A DNA stretch of 47,087 nt from the NCBI GenBank assembly GCA_945873125.1, contig CAMCBV010000024.1, positions 1-47,087 on the forward strand, written 5' to 3'. The position numbers were made by a program, and so were the translations under genes. The notes beneath the pieces are model-generated. The model saw only the letters and a program-made list of their open reading frames with translations, was not told the origin of the DNA and did no database searches. Every line of letters starts with the position of its first letter. Position 1 is the first letter of the stretch. This DNA is from Prosthecobacter debontii (GTDB lineage: Bacteria; Verrucomicrobiota; Verrucomicrobiia; Verrucomicrobiales; Akkermansiaceae). Shown here in pieces: positions 36,907 through 46,300 of this stretch.

Positions 36907-37779
36907 TCATGCTGTCACGCGGCTTTTACCGAACAACTGGCGAATTCTCTCCAAATCCACTGCGGATGTCTTGGCAACAAAGCCGCGAGCGTGGGCAAAA
37001 TGCACATCGGGTTCGCCCTCGATCAGGGAAAAATCCAATCCCGAATAATCATTGTAACGGGAGAGCGCAAAACCCATTCCACGCCGATCGGGATACACCA
37101 TCCCAACCACTTGTCGGTCCTCTGGCAAGCCGGAGGCATAACGCGCCAAGCCTGCTGAAGCATCCTCGGAAATATTTGCGGAACGCGGCAAAAACAAGAC
37201 ACGGAAACTCGTTTCACCCTCGCCGATTTCCCAAATCTCACTGACCCGAGCGATCTCGTTGAGCTTTTCGCGCAATGATTTCAGATAACCGATCAAATCC
37301 GAACCAATCCATCGCATCACTTCCCACAAAGGTTCACCGGCACGGATTTCTGACATCCCTGCAAATCTGCGAAGCAGGGTCAGATCCACGGTTGAATTGA
37401 GTTTGGCGAGCAACTCTCGCTCAACACCCAACCATGCCGCCGTTTCCTGTGGCCCGCGGGTATCAAACCATTCAGCCACCTCCAACCAGTCGCAGTATTG
37501 CCGCGCATCGTCATAGAGACCCATATCCATCAACACCAAACTCAATGAGCAGGTCGGCGGATGATCCCTGGGAAACTGGTGGTGATCAAAATTTCCCCAT
37601 TCCGGCTGGTGCAAGCCGCCAACATCCACCACGGCCAACTGCGGATTCGTGAGATCCTGCTGAGTCGGCTCACGACGTGAAATCGGAGCATCGTTCACGG
37701 CGACAAGAAGGCAACACGCAAGAAACTCATCTTTATGCGCGCTACCCGGATGGGTGAGTATTTCTGAGAATTTGTTCAT
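36907..37779 (-). CDS. MYG1-family DHH-type nuclease
   Basis: 290 aa from the ATG at 37779. Metal-binding motifs of the MYG1/UPF0160 family are visible: THPGSAHKDEFLACCLL (His10, His15, Asp17), VVDVGG (51-55) and FDHHQ (64-68). Eukaryotic MYG1 is a 3'-5' RNA exonuclease; bacterial members are poorly studied. The stop lies 22 nt before the chosen start of the YhaM-like gene (closer if the upstream start of the latter is used), so the two are probably one operon. Confidence 0.85.
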   Translation of the reverse strand: MNKFSEILTHPGSAHKDEFLACCLLVAVNDAPISRREPTQQDLTNPQLAVVDVGGLHQPEWGNFDHHQFPRDHPPTCSLSLVLMDMGLYDDARQYCDWLEVAEWFDTRGPQETAAWLGVERELLAKLNSTVDLTLLRRFAGMSEIRAGEPLWEVMRWIGSDLIGYLKSLREKLNEIARVSEIWEIGEGETSFRVLFLPRSANISEDASAGLARYASGLPEDRQVVGMVYPDRRGMGFALSRYNDYSGLDFSLIEGEPDVHFAHARGFVAKTSAVDLERIRQLFGKSRVTA

Positions 37780-37901
37780 TTCCAATCCAGAGACAAGGCA
37801 ACTGATCGGGCCGTCATGCAAGGCGAATTCCCGATTCACCAAAAATCGTTTTCACAAAGTTGAGAGGAAGAGACCTTAAAAAGACCTTAGCTGCCTTAGT
37901 A

Positions 37902-38585
37902 TCAATCAAATTTCGGGGTTTGGTGTCGCGTGAAATATCCATCTCCAAGATACATATCTCCCGCATAATCCTTCAAGGGTCCGGCATCCGGCGGCAATGA
38001 AATGCTTGCATGTGCGGCGTCCTCACTTTGCGAATAGGCAATCGAGACTGGGGTTCCAACTGAAACGAGACGAAAAAACTTCGGCGAAAGATTTTCATGC
38101 ATGCGAATGCATCCGTGCGTGCATGGCGTATGTTTCACCCAACCGGTGTGAAATCCGTATGCTGGCTTGAATTCAGACCAGTAGGGCATTGGCGTTCCTT
38201 TGAATTTCCAACCCGATGGCACGTTGCCTATTTTTGTTTGGCGGACCGCCTGCCCATTCGTTGCGTAACCGTGCGAGTTGGCACGTTGCTTAGCTGTCTT
38301 GGCCGTAATGCGAAAACTTCCCGTAGGAGTCGGCGTGCCGGGCGCACCAACCGATACCGGCATCACCATGAGCATTTCATTTCCCTCCATGACGTAAACG
38401 CGCTGCTTGGAGAGTGATACCTTCACTTTCACCGCAGATGGGTTGTTGGGCAGTTTCGCAGGCCGATCATAGGCTTGATAAGATGCCAATCCGCCTGATT
38501 TTCGCATGGCACAAGATGAAAATCCCATCATCAGCGCCAATCCACCAAAACCAGCTAAGATCAATCGTTGTTTCATAGCCAACAT
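37902..38585 (-). CDS. L,D-transpeptidase (YkuD) lipoprotein
   Basis: Cross-links or anchors peptidoglycan in the periplasm. 227 aa from the ATG at 38585 (or 38576). A lipobox ending GFSSC (Cys25) follows a hydrophobic signal. The YkuD active-site motif is complete: His146 (YGFHTG) and HGCIRM (157-162) with Cys159 catalytic. The N-terminal strand KVSLSKQRVYVMEG is typical. The longer frame would overlap the neighbouring lipoprotein gene. Confidence 0.92.
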   Translation of the reverse strand: MLAMKQRLILAGFGGLALMMGFSSCAMRKSGGLASYQAYDRPAKLPNNPSAVKVKVSLSKQRVYVMEGNEMLMVMPVSVGAPGTPTPTGSFRITAKTAKQRANSHGYATNGQAVRQTKIGNVPSGWKFKGTPMPYWSEFKPAYGFHTGWVKHTPCTHGCIRMHENLSPKFFRLVSVGTPVSIAYSQSEDAAHASISLPPDAGPLKDYAGDMYLGDGYFTRHQTPKFD

Positions 38586-38635
38586 TGTTTGAAATCCATC
38601 CTCACAAAGACAATCTTTTTTATCATGAGTTACGT

Positions 38636-39076
38636 TCAGCGCTGCCGCTCCCATTCGTCGACCCGTCCATCCACAAACCATACCGACGCACTGACATAAG
38701 GAATATAGGTCACCTCAGGACCAAATCCTGCATTGTATCCCGGATATCCATAACGTCCGTATCCTCCCGAGGTGTAGCCGCCAAAAAAATGATGATGAGT
38801 GACTGCTTGGCGTCCCTCATAATTCCAGCGCTCGGAGAATTTACCATTTCGTAATCCCTCAATGCGTGTGGCCGGACTTCCCCATGCCAGCAATACCGCC
38901 TCTTGACTCATTCCTTTTGCAATTTCACCCCTCGCAACCCATTCCTTGTGCTTTTCGCTGAGTTTAGCGTAATCCTGAGGATGCTTCTGAATACGAGTCT
39001 GGGGCGTGGATGGAGCGCAAGACGGGACCATTCCCATGAGCAGTCCAAAACATGAAATAGCCATCAATTTTTTCAT
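38636..39076 (-). CDS. Lipoprotein, BamE/SmpA-like
   Basis: 146 aa with a signal peptide and lipobox (GMVPSC, Cys20). The segment RGEIAKGMSQEAVLLAWGSPATRIEGLRNGKFSERWNYEG resembles the BamE/SmpA-type domain (G.s...V...lG.P). The following Gly/Tyr/His-rich stretch (HHHFFGGYTSGGYGRYGYPGYN) is unusual, and the end is VWFVDGRVDEWER. Outer-membrane attachment is inferred. It lies upstream of the L,D-transpeptidase, perhaps in one operon. Confidence 0.8.
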   Translation of the reverse strand: MKKLMAISCFGLLMGMVPSCAPSTPQTRIQKHPQDYAKLSEKHKEWVARGEIAKGMSQEAVLLAWGSPATRIEGLRNGKFSERWNYEGRQAVTHHHFFGGYTSGGYGRYGYPGYNAGFGPEVTYIPYVSASVWFVDGRVDEWERQR

Positions 39077-39247
39077 GGTCCAAAAATGCCACCATACCGG
39101 ATTCTTTGCAACTGGCTTTAACTAAGCAAAACGAGACCCTGTTTTTTGAAACGGAAAAAAATCAAGAAACTTCAAACACGTACTTGCCAATTCCGAAAGT
39201 GTCCGTCCAATCTTTGGCAAGACACATCCAACGAACTCCCATCACTC

Positions 39248-39532
39248 ATGTCCGAACTGCTAGAAAAAGCCGAATTACAAGCCTCGCTCAAAAAATGCCC
39301 TGAATGGGAAACCGAGAAAAATTCCATTACACGCTCATTCGAGTTTGAAGAATTCATGGACGGGATTGATTTCGTGAACAATGTCGGTGAGATTGCGGAG
39401 GAAGCCCAGCACTACCCGGACATCACGATTAAACACACCAAGGTAACCCTGAAGCTGACCACTCATGATGTTGGCGGCGTGACCGATCTGGATATCGAAC
39501 TAGCTCAACGGGTCGACAATCTCGTCGACTGA
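39248..39532 (+). CDS. Pterin-4a-carbinolamine dehydratase
   Basis: Dehydrates 4a-hydroxy-tetrahydropterin, or acts as a small DCoH-like protein. The ATG at 39248 gives 94 aa; the longer frame has no homology. The family motif E..QHYPDITIKHTKVTLKLTTHDVGGVTDLDIELA is intact, with His55, Pro57, His63 and His73. No phenylalanine hydroxylase gene is nearby, so the physiological partner is unclear. Followed by a bidirectional terminator shared with the RRM gene. Confidence 0.92.
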   Translation: MSELLEKAELQASLKKCPEWETEKNSITRSFEFEEFMDGIDFVNNVGEIAEEAQHYPDITIKHTKVTLKLTTHDVGGVTDLDIELAQRVDNLVD

Positions 39533-39595
39533 GATGAACTTCCTGACTCCAGGATGCCCCGACAAGATCGGCGGACGTCCCTCTTCATTCAAAAT

Positions 39596-39626
39596 AAAAA
39601 AACCCGAGATCCTCTCCCGGGTTTTT
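39596..39626. terminator. Bidirectional terminator between convergent genes
   Basis: A-run, ACCCGAGA stem, TCT..CCCGGGT and T-run (AAAAACCCG to CGGGTTTTT). It is between the pterin dehydratase gene and the RRM gene, which converge. Symmetric A and T tracts let it act in both directions. Confidence 0.75.
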
Positions 39627-39642
39627 CATGATCCATTGATCA

Positions 39643-40002
39643 TTAGATCCCTTTGTAACGCACCCGCAGGCCATCTTTTCCAATCGGTCTGTCGTCTACT
39701 GGGCGTTGTTTCGGAATATTCATCGAAACTTTTGCGGGTCGATCCGCCGGATGATCGTTCCTGCGTTCTTCGGCTTCATTTGCTTTCAACTCACGGCCAT
39801 CCATTTTCATTCCGTCCAGTAACTGAATGGCTTTTTCTCCAGACTCCATGCTGTCCATCGTGATGAAAGCGAAACCACGCGGGTTTCCCGTATTGAAATC
39901 CATGGGCCGGCGGAATTCGACAATGGTTCCGATTTCAGCAAGCGCCTGGGCGAGTTTTTGTTCAGTGGTGTCGTAAGAGAGATTTCCGATAAATAATTTC
40001 AT
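39643..40002 (-). CDS. RRM-domain RNA-binding protein
   Basis: 119 aa from the ATG at 40002. A single RNA-recognition motif occupies about 1-75: RNP2 LFIGNLSYD and RNP1 RGFAFITM. A Lys/Arg/Pro-rich tail follows (NDHPADRPAKVSMNIPKQRPVDD). Small RRM proteins of this kind in cyanobacteria and others are often cold-induced RNA chaperones; the role here is inferred. Confidence 0.93.
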   Translation of the reverse strand: MKLFIGNLSYDTTEQKLAQALAEIGTIVEFRRPMDFNTGNPRGFAFITMDSMESGEKAIQLLDGMKMDGRELKANEAEERRNDHPADRPAKVSMNIPKQRPVDDRPIGKDGLRVRYKGI

Positions 40003-40185
40003 AATAGGTATTCTGCATTTCGTGAAACCCATCACTCGCAAGCACGACGTTCCACCAAGAACGACATCATGATCAACCGCACAGCAAACCTCCGCACCCG
40101 CATTCAGGGGCTCATCTTTTTTTCAACTTAGCACAAAGAAAACACAAACCAAGCCCACTTGTGATAATTCTTGCAGATCGCAGAT

Positions 40186-41523
40186 CTACGATTTTTCCAC
40201 CCACTCACCACCTGGCGCATCATTGGCCATATTCAACGCATCGATCCCATTTTGAATAATCTGCTGCATTTCCTGAGTGATTTTTGACATCGCCTCTCTG
40301 GTATTACTACCTGCCGATGACAGCCAATCCGATACATCAATCGGCTGGTGCACCCGGACCATTGCACGGCGCGGTCCGGTGCGAGGCATGGCTTTTGAAT
40401 GGAAATCCTCGGCAATGCGTTCCACTGTTTCATCGTAACGATCGATCGTCGGCCGCTCGGTGAGGTAGGGAGAAAGATAACCATGAATTCGAAGCGCGAG
40501 AATCGCACGGTCCGCCATTCCGTTCAGCGCCGAATCAGGCGAGGCGCTGCGATCTGTCCTGAGCTGATGCAAGCGCGCGCGAATTTTCACAATCCGATCG
40601 GATAATCCACCCGCACGCGCAGGAGCTAGTTCCAACGCGCTCTCCAAATCATCTACGAGCTTTTTCGCAAATCCCCCGAGCACCTCATAAAGCGAATCCT
40701 CGGAGGCGGGCAAAACATGCCCATGCTGTCGCAAATAACGCGCAATGATATGCCGACCCATCCCCGTCACAGCAGAAATCGGATCGCTAGTGGATCCCGA
40801 TACAAAAACGTATTCGCTGCGCGCACCCAAGTCCAACATCCGTTGCGTCACCGCTTCACGAGGCTTGGTGAGATGCGTATATTTCATACTTACCGGAACG
40901 ATTTTTACTGGAATCCCATCTAGCGCAGCTTGAGCTTTAATCGCAATGAACGCCGCCCCATCTAAGAAAGGCGTCACGCGATCATTAGTTAAATACACAT
41001 TTCCCTCAGGAAAAATATTCAGCGCACGCTCCCCCTTTTTCAAGACATCGATCGCCGCAGCCATTGCCTTCCGATCACTACCTTCCCGATCAATCGAAAA
41101 ATTTCCCAGCCGCTGCATCACCCATGCATTCACCCGACTTCTCAAGAAAACATCATACGCCGCCATAAAACAGGACCCGATTCCAAGTTGCCGATGCAAC
41201 TCGGTAACTACCTGGGGATCGCTATGGGTCGGATGATTGATGATAAAAAGTAATCTCGCACCCGATGCCTTCGCATCGAGAATCTGCTCCACTTCGCCAT
41301 CCACGACAACTTCACGAATCCGATGATTTGGCCCCGGAAGAATGAACGTATGATTCACCTTCCTACTGATACGGATCAAAAACGGCGATGGCCTTGCTTC
41401 AAAAAACTGGTACGGAGCATCAGAAAATTGGATCACCCATGAACAATGCCAAAAACCAAACTTGTATGTAAAGAATTCAACATCCGCCACCACCTCCAAC
41501 AATCCTTGTCGTGGCCGTGACAA
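40186..41523 (-). CDS. PlsC-type acyltransferase
   Basis: Probable membrane-associated 1-acyl-glycerol-3-phosphate acyltransferase. The 445-aa protein has the catalytic HPTHSD (97-102, HX4D) and the FPEGNVY motif (171-177). It is much longer than typical PlsC (about 240 aa); the extra C-terminal 200 residues are helical and of unknown role. The start is a TTG. No in-frame ATG lies before the conserved part, so the N-terminus is uncertain. Confidence 0.8.
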   Translation of the reverse strand: MSRPRQGLLEVVADVEFFTYKFGFWHCSWVIQFSDAPYQFFEARPSPFLIRISRKVNHTFILPGPNHRIREVVVDGEVEQILDAKASGARLLFIINHPTHSDPQVVTELHRQLGIGSCFMAAYDVFLRSRVNAWVMQRLGNFSIDREGSDRKAMAAAIDVLKKGERALNIFPEGNVYLTNDRVTPFLDGAAFIAIKAQAALDGIPVKIVPVSMKYTHLTKPREAVTQRMLDLGARSEYVFVSGSTSDPISAVTGMGRHIIARYLRQHGHVLPASEDSLYEVLGGFAKKLVDDLESALELAPARAGGLSDRIVKIRARLHQLRTDRSASPDSALNGMADRAILALRIHGYLSPYLTERPTIDRYDETVERIAEDFHSKAMPRTGPRRAMVRVHQPIDVSDWLSSAGSNTREAMSKITQEMQQIIQNGIDALNMANDAPGGEWVEKS

Positions 41524-41841
41524 AGATTGTTCAGTAATACTTCGAAAACTTAGTTTGCTTCATGATGAAATCTTTCTCCTCAATCTCCTCCTGCCACTGA
41601 AATGAAATAAGGAAGAATCCTGAGCTTTCCCCTACGGCTTTAATCAATATGATAAAAGCCGCTCGTCACCTAAGACCTCTCCACCGTCACCAACAGCATC
41701 AAGTTGGTCGTTGCGAGTCACCTTGAGCATAATAGTGGATTGCACCGCCTTTAGCTTATTTGCCTAAATTCCGGTTGCAACAGTTGAAGCAAGAGAAGTT
41801 CTCGGAAATTCGAGGAAACGAAATGAAACGCAATCAAGCAA
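41524..41841. other. Intergenic stretch without a clear gene
   Basis: No complete gene is seen. On the minus strand there is a short open stretch (about 41644-41760, roughly 39 codons, protein-like composition with no start) ending in TGA, which could be a gene remnant. No hairpin or repeat stands out. Confidence 0.3.
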
Positions 41842-43170
41842 CTAACTCAAAACGGCAACACCGGGAGTTTTGGAATGCGCGTGTTGCGGAAAGTCGAAGG
41901 TCAACACGAGCGGTTCAGTCCCCGTATTCTCGATTTCGACACCACCTCTGGAAAGCGCGGCTTGGGTAATGAATCCGATCTCGGGATAGATTTCGCCAAG
42001 CCTCATGTCCTGGTGATATATCACTTCGAGTTTTCCAACCCGACCGCGTCCGCGGTTCGTGTGGAACAGCACTGGACTCTCCGGGCAGAAATTCGTCTTG
42101 GCGCCAGGCGCAACGGTGAGGCGGAGAATTGAGCACTTCTGGTCGCCGAGGAAATCACCGTAAACAATCCATTGTGCGTCCACTCCGTCGCCGGAAAATT
42201 CCTCGGCGCTGATTGCTGGGCGAGAGTTCTTCTGCACGAAGTCCGGGTCCTGATTCGCTCTGAAATCGAAGGTGTCGACCAGGTATTCCCAGTCTTCGTG
42301 CTTATTCTTCGGATAGTCCACTTCCCGGCAGGCGTAAAACGCATCGGCTGCTCCGATCCGACCATCAAGTGTCAGGTCCTCGGCTAGGAAATGCTCGTCC
42401 ATCGTCACGTGGAGCTCGTGAGTGCAAAGGTCTGTCGGTGAGTGCAGCACACCATTTGGCATCACAAAGCCGTTATCAATATGCATCATCGTATGGGGCG
42501 ACAAGTGCCGCACTCCGTTGTAATCGCCCTGCCCCCAACGCTTCATGCAGGCGAGGAACTGGTCCTTTGTCACAAACGGATACAAGCCCATGGCCGTGGT
42601 GTGATAATGCGACGGACTGACGCCTGGGTTATCGAAAGAATTGATGTCGTAAACTTCCCACTTTGCCCAGTGAAGATGGTGGGGAATGGGGTTTAAATTA
42701 TCGAACTTCTTGGACACAATCGGCCAAGTGACATGGCCAAACAAATCTTTTGAAAATGCCGTGACTTTTTCTCCCATGACAGCTTCCGGATTAGCCGCAA
42801 TCAAATCCTGAAGTGAGATAAACTGCCCGCTTGGCGTAAGGACGTGTGCTTCTCCCTCACGAAAAGGCGCCTTTCCCGTACGGGTGTCGATGACGCCTGT
42901 CACAATGGGAACGGTGCAGCACATCCAAACTTCATCAAGACCCGTCCCGCCCATGTAGTCTGGATAGTATGATTTCGCATCCAAGCGAAGGCGCTTTCCC
43001 GGTGTGCAAAAGGTTCGGCCGGCATAGCGGTGCACAAGCTGCAGCACCCCGTCGTTCTGATTGAGGCAGTCATCGAGAATCGAATCCGATCCGACGCCGG
43101 ATCCGTCGATCACATCTTGCTGGGGGTATTCGTGCAGTTTATCTGGGAGAATTGAGGTCGAAACAGGCAT
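41842..43170 (-). CDS. Cupin-like protein, possibly phosphomannose-isomerase-related
   Basis: 442 aa with no signal peptide. His-rich clusters suggest a metal-binding bicupin: PIPHHLHWAKWEVYDINSFDNPG, SPSHYHTTAMGLYP, LSPHTMMHIDNGFVMPNGVLHSP and CTHELHVTMDEHFL. The pattern PNGVLHSP..CTHELHV resembles cupin metal sites of sugar-phosphate isomerases, but I do not recognise the exact family. It is flanked by gaps and not in an obvious operon. Confidence 0.75.
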   Translation of the reverse strand: MPVSTSILPDKLHEYPQQDVIDGSGVGSDSILDDCLNQNDGVLQLVHRYAGRTFCTPGKRLRLDAKSYYPDYMGGTGLDEVWMCCTVPIVTGVIDTRTGKAPFREGEAHVLTPSGQFISLQDLIAANPEAVMGEKVTAFSKDLFGHVTWPIVSKKFDNLNPIPHHLHWAKWEVYDINSFDNPGVSPSHYHTTAMGLYPFVTKDQFLACMKRWGQGDYNGVRHLSPHTMMHIDNGFVMPNGVLHSPTDLCTHELHVTMDEHFLAEDLTLDGRIGAADAFYACREVDYPKNKHEDWEYLVDTFDFRANQDPDFVQKNSRPAISAEEFSGDGVDAQWIVYGDFLGDQKCSILRLTVAPGAKTNFCPESPVLFHTNRGRGRVGKLEVIYHQDMRLGEIYPEIGFITQAALSRGGVEIENTGTEPLVLTFDFPQHAHSKTPGVAVLS

Positions 43171-43394
43171 AACAAAGCGATTCTGAGAATTTAGAAAGCG
43201 AGAATCAAGAGCGAATGCACTCGACTCACCAAGACTGTTACAAGGACAACGGCACGTTATGCCTCATCGTTGGCCAAGGCGAAGTGAGGAGACTAACTCT
43301 GATCCGCCCGGAATCCAGAGCTTGAACTAGGGTTTCTGCGGTCATCATTCATTTTGATGTTTGAATTTTGAAGTTTGAAGTTTTGAATACCTGC
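43171..43394. other. Intergenic region before pyruvate carboxylase
   Basis: No gene is seen. It contains the heptamer-periodic repeat at 43351-43386 close to the pyc start. The rest has no recognisable signal. Confidence 0.45.
43351..43386. repeat. Heptamer-periodic repeat before pyruvate carboxylase
   Basis: Five units of ATTTTGA/TGTTTGA/AGTTTGA type, the last with one extra base. It ends 8 bases before the pyc ATG. It belongs to the same 7-bp-period family as the ribosomal-operon spacers, but lies outside that operon. Confidence 0.65.
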
Positions 43395-46300
43395 ATGCCT
43401 TCAAAACCAACCAAGCCTGGTAAACTTCTCGCCGCCAACCGTGGAGAAATCGCGATCCGAATCTTTCGCGCCGCAACCGAACTCGGTCTCCGCACGGTTT
43501 CCATTTTCGCCGAGGAAGACCGTTTCTCGATCCACCGCTTCAAAGCGGACGAAGCATACCAGCTCGATTCCTCGAAAGGTCCGGTCGGCGCTTATCTCGA
43601 TTACGAAGGCATCGTCAAACTTGCGAAATCCAAAGGCGTTACCATGATTCATCCGGGTTATGGCTTTCTTTCTGAAAACCCAGCCTTTGCCCGTGCTTGC
43701 GCCCGTGAAGGCATAACTTTCATCGGCCCTTCACCGGATTTATTGGAAAACATGGGCGACAAAACCGCCGCGCGCGCGCTGGCTCACAAATTCAACGTCC
43801 CTACTCTTCCCGGCACCGAGGAACCCATCACCGATCCGGATGAAGCTCTAGCCATCGCTGAAAAAATCGGTTTCCCGCTGATCATCAAAGCCGCCTTTGG
43901 TGGTGGCGGCCGCGGCATGCGCGTGGTCGAAAAACCCTCCCAACTCCCCGGCCTGCTTGCCGAGGCGCGCGCGGAAGCTGAAAATGCTTTTGGTAATCCC
44001 GCCGTTTTCCTTGAGCGCTACATCAAACGCGCCAAACACATCGAAGTTCAAATCCTGGGAGACCAGCACGGCAATGTCGTCCACCTCTACGAACGCGACT
44101 GCTCCGTCCAACGCCGCTACCAAAAAGTGGTCGAGGTCGCACCCGCGATGCATCTCGATCCCGTCATCCGCAAAGAACTTTGCGATGCCGCCGTGAAACT
44201 GGCAGATGGGATCGGCTACAACAACGCTGGGACGGTCGAGTTCCTCTACGATATGGACCAAAACGACTGGTTCTTCATCGAAATGAACCCACGCATTCAG
44301 GTCGAGCATACGGTCACCGAGTGCGTCACCGGCATTGATCTTGTTCGCTCACAAATTCTTGTCTCCCAGGGGGAATCTCTTTTCGGTGACGAAATCGCCA
44401 TCCCATCCCAAGATGAAATTCCCTGTAACGGCTTCGCCATCCAGTGCCGTATTACGACCGAAGATCCTGAGAAAAATTTCGCCCCTGACTACGGCCGCAT
44501 TCTCAACTACCGCTCAGCCGCAGGCTTCGGCATACGCCTCGACGCCGCATCGGGTGACGCGGGCTCAGTGATCACTCCCTACTACGATTCTATGTTGGTG
44601 AAACTCACCGCAACGGGTCGCAGTTTCGATACTGCCTGTCAGCGCATGGACCGCGCCCTTCGTGAGTTCCGGATACGCGGCGTAAAAACGAACATTCCCT
44701 TCCTCGAAAACATCATCGCAGATGACACCTTCCGCGCAGGACAAGCACACACCAAGCTCATCGATACCAAAACCGAGCTATTCAAATTCAGCAAACGCCG
44801 CGACCGCGCGACCCGCACCCTCGCCTATCTTTCCGACATCACCGTCAACGGCAACCCCCACGCGAAAAACTACCGCCCAAGCTCCATCCTTACCCCAGCT
44901 CCAGTTCCCGTGGCGGCGATCTCCGGGCGCACCACCGATCGAAAAGGAACCAAAGATCTGCTGATCGAACTTGGCCCCGACAAATTCTCACAGTGGATCC
45001 TCGATCAAAAGCGCCTGTTGATCACCGACACCACGATGCGGGACGCCCACCAATCCCTCATCGCGACCCGCATGCGCACCCGCGACATGCTGAACATCGC
45101 AGAATCCTACTCAAATCTGACACCTGAAATGTTCTCTTTGGAAATGTGGGGCGGCGCCACGTTTGACACCTCGATGCGCTTCCTCAACGAATGCCCGTGG
45201 GAACGCCTCCGCCAACTCCGTGCCAAGGCTCCTAACATCCTTTTCCAAATGCTCTTCCGCGGCTCCAACGCAGTCGGCTATTCCAACTATCCCGACAATG
45301 TCGTGGCAGGCTTTATCGAGCACGCCGCCGATTCCGGTATGGATATCTTCCGTATTTTCGATTCGCTCAACTACCTGCCGAACATGCAGGTCGCCATGGA
45401 AGCCGTGCGCGAACATGGAAAATCCATCTGCGAGGCCGCGATCTGTTACTCCGGTGACATCCTCAATCCCGCCCGCTCAAAATACGATCTCAACTACTAC
45501 ATCGCGAAAGCCAAGGAAGTAGAAAAAATGGGAGCCCACATTCTTTGCATCAAAGACATGGCGGGTCTTTGCAAACCCCAGGCCGCCTATAATCTCATCC
45601 ACGCCCTGAAACAGGAAATTGGCATCCCCATCCATTTCCACACTCACGACACCTCCGGCCTCAACGCCGCTTCGGTCATCGCCGCCTCCCGTGCAGGAGT
45701 CGATATCGCCGACCTAGCGATTGCCTCCATGTCTGGCTCAACCTCTCAACCCAACCTCAATTCGGTTTGCGCCGCACTCGGTTCTTCAGAACAGGATCCC
45801 GGACTCGACTTCGATGCGCTCAACGACATCTCCGATTACTGGGAACATGTCCTGACATTTTACAAACCCTTCGACTCCGCACCTCGTGCCGGCACCGCAG
45901 AAGTTTACGAACACGAAATGCCGGGAGGTCAATACACCAACCTCCGCGAACAAGCCAATGCCATGGGCCTCGGCCACCGCTGGCGCGAAATCGCTCGCAC
46001 CTACGCCGATGTGAACCAACTCTTTGGAGACATCATCAAAGTCACACCCTCCTCCAAAGTCGTCGGCGATATGTGCATGTTCCTTGTCACCCGTGGCATC
46101 AAAGCGGCCGATGTCACCAAGATCAAACCCGGCTCCATCGACTTCCCCGAATCCGTCATCGACATGCTCTCCGGTGGACTCGGTCAGCCCGATGGCGGCT
46201 GGCCTGCAGATGTTCAAAAAGTCGTTCTCGGGCCCAACCACAAAATCACCACCAAACGTCCCGGTGAATTGGCTAAGCCGATCGATTTTAACGAAGTTGC

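Noticed and set aside
41524..41570. ATG-initiated upstream frame for the acyltransferase
   Set aside because: The ATG is in a different frame and reaches a stop after about 10 codons. The conserved frame can only start at TTG or GTG codons.
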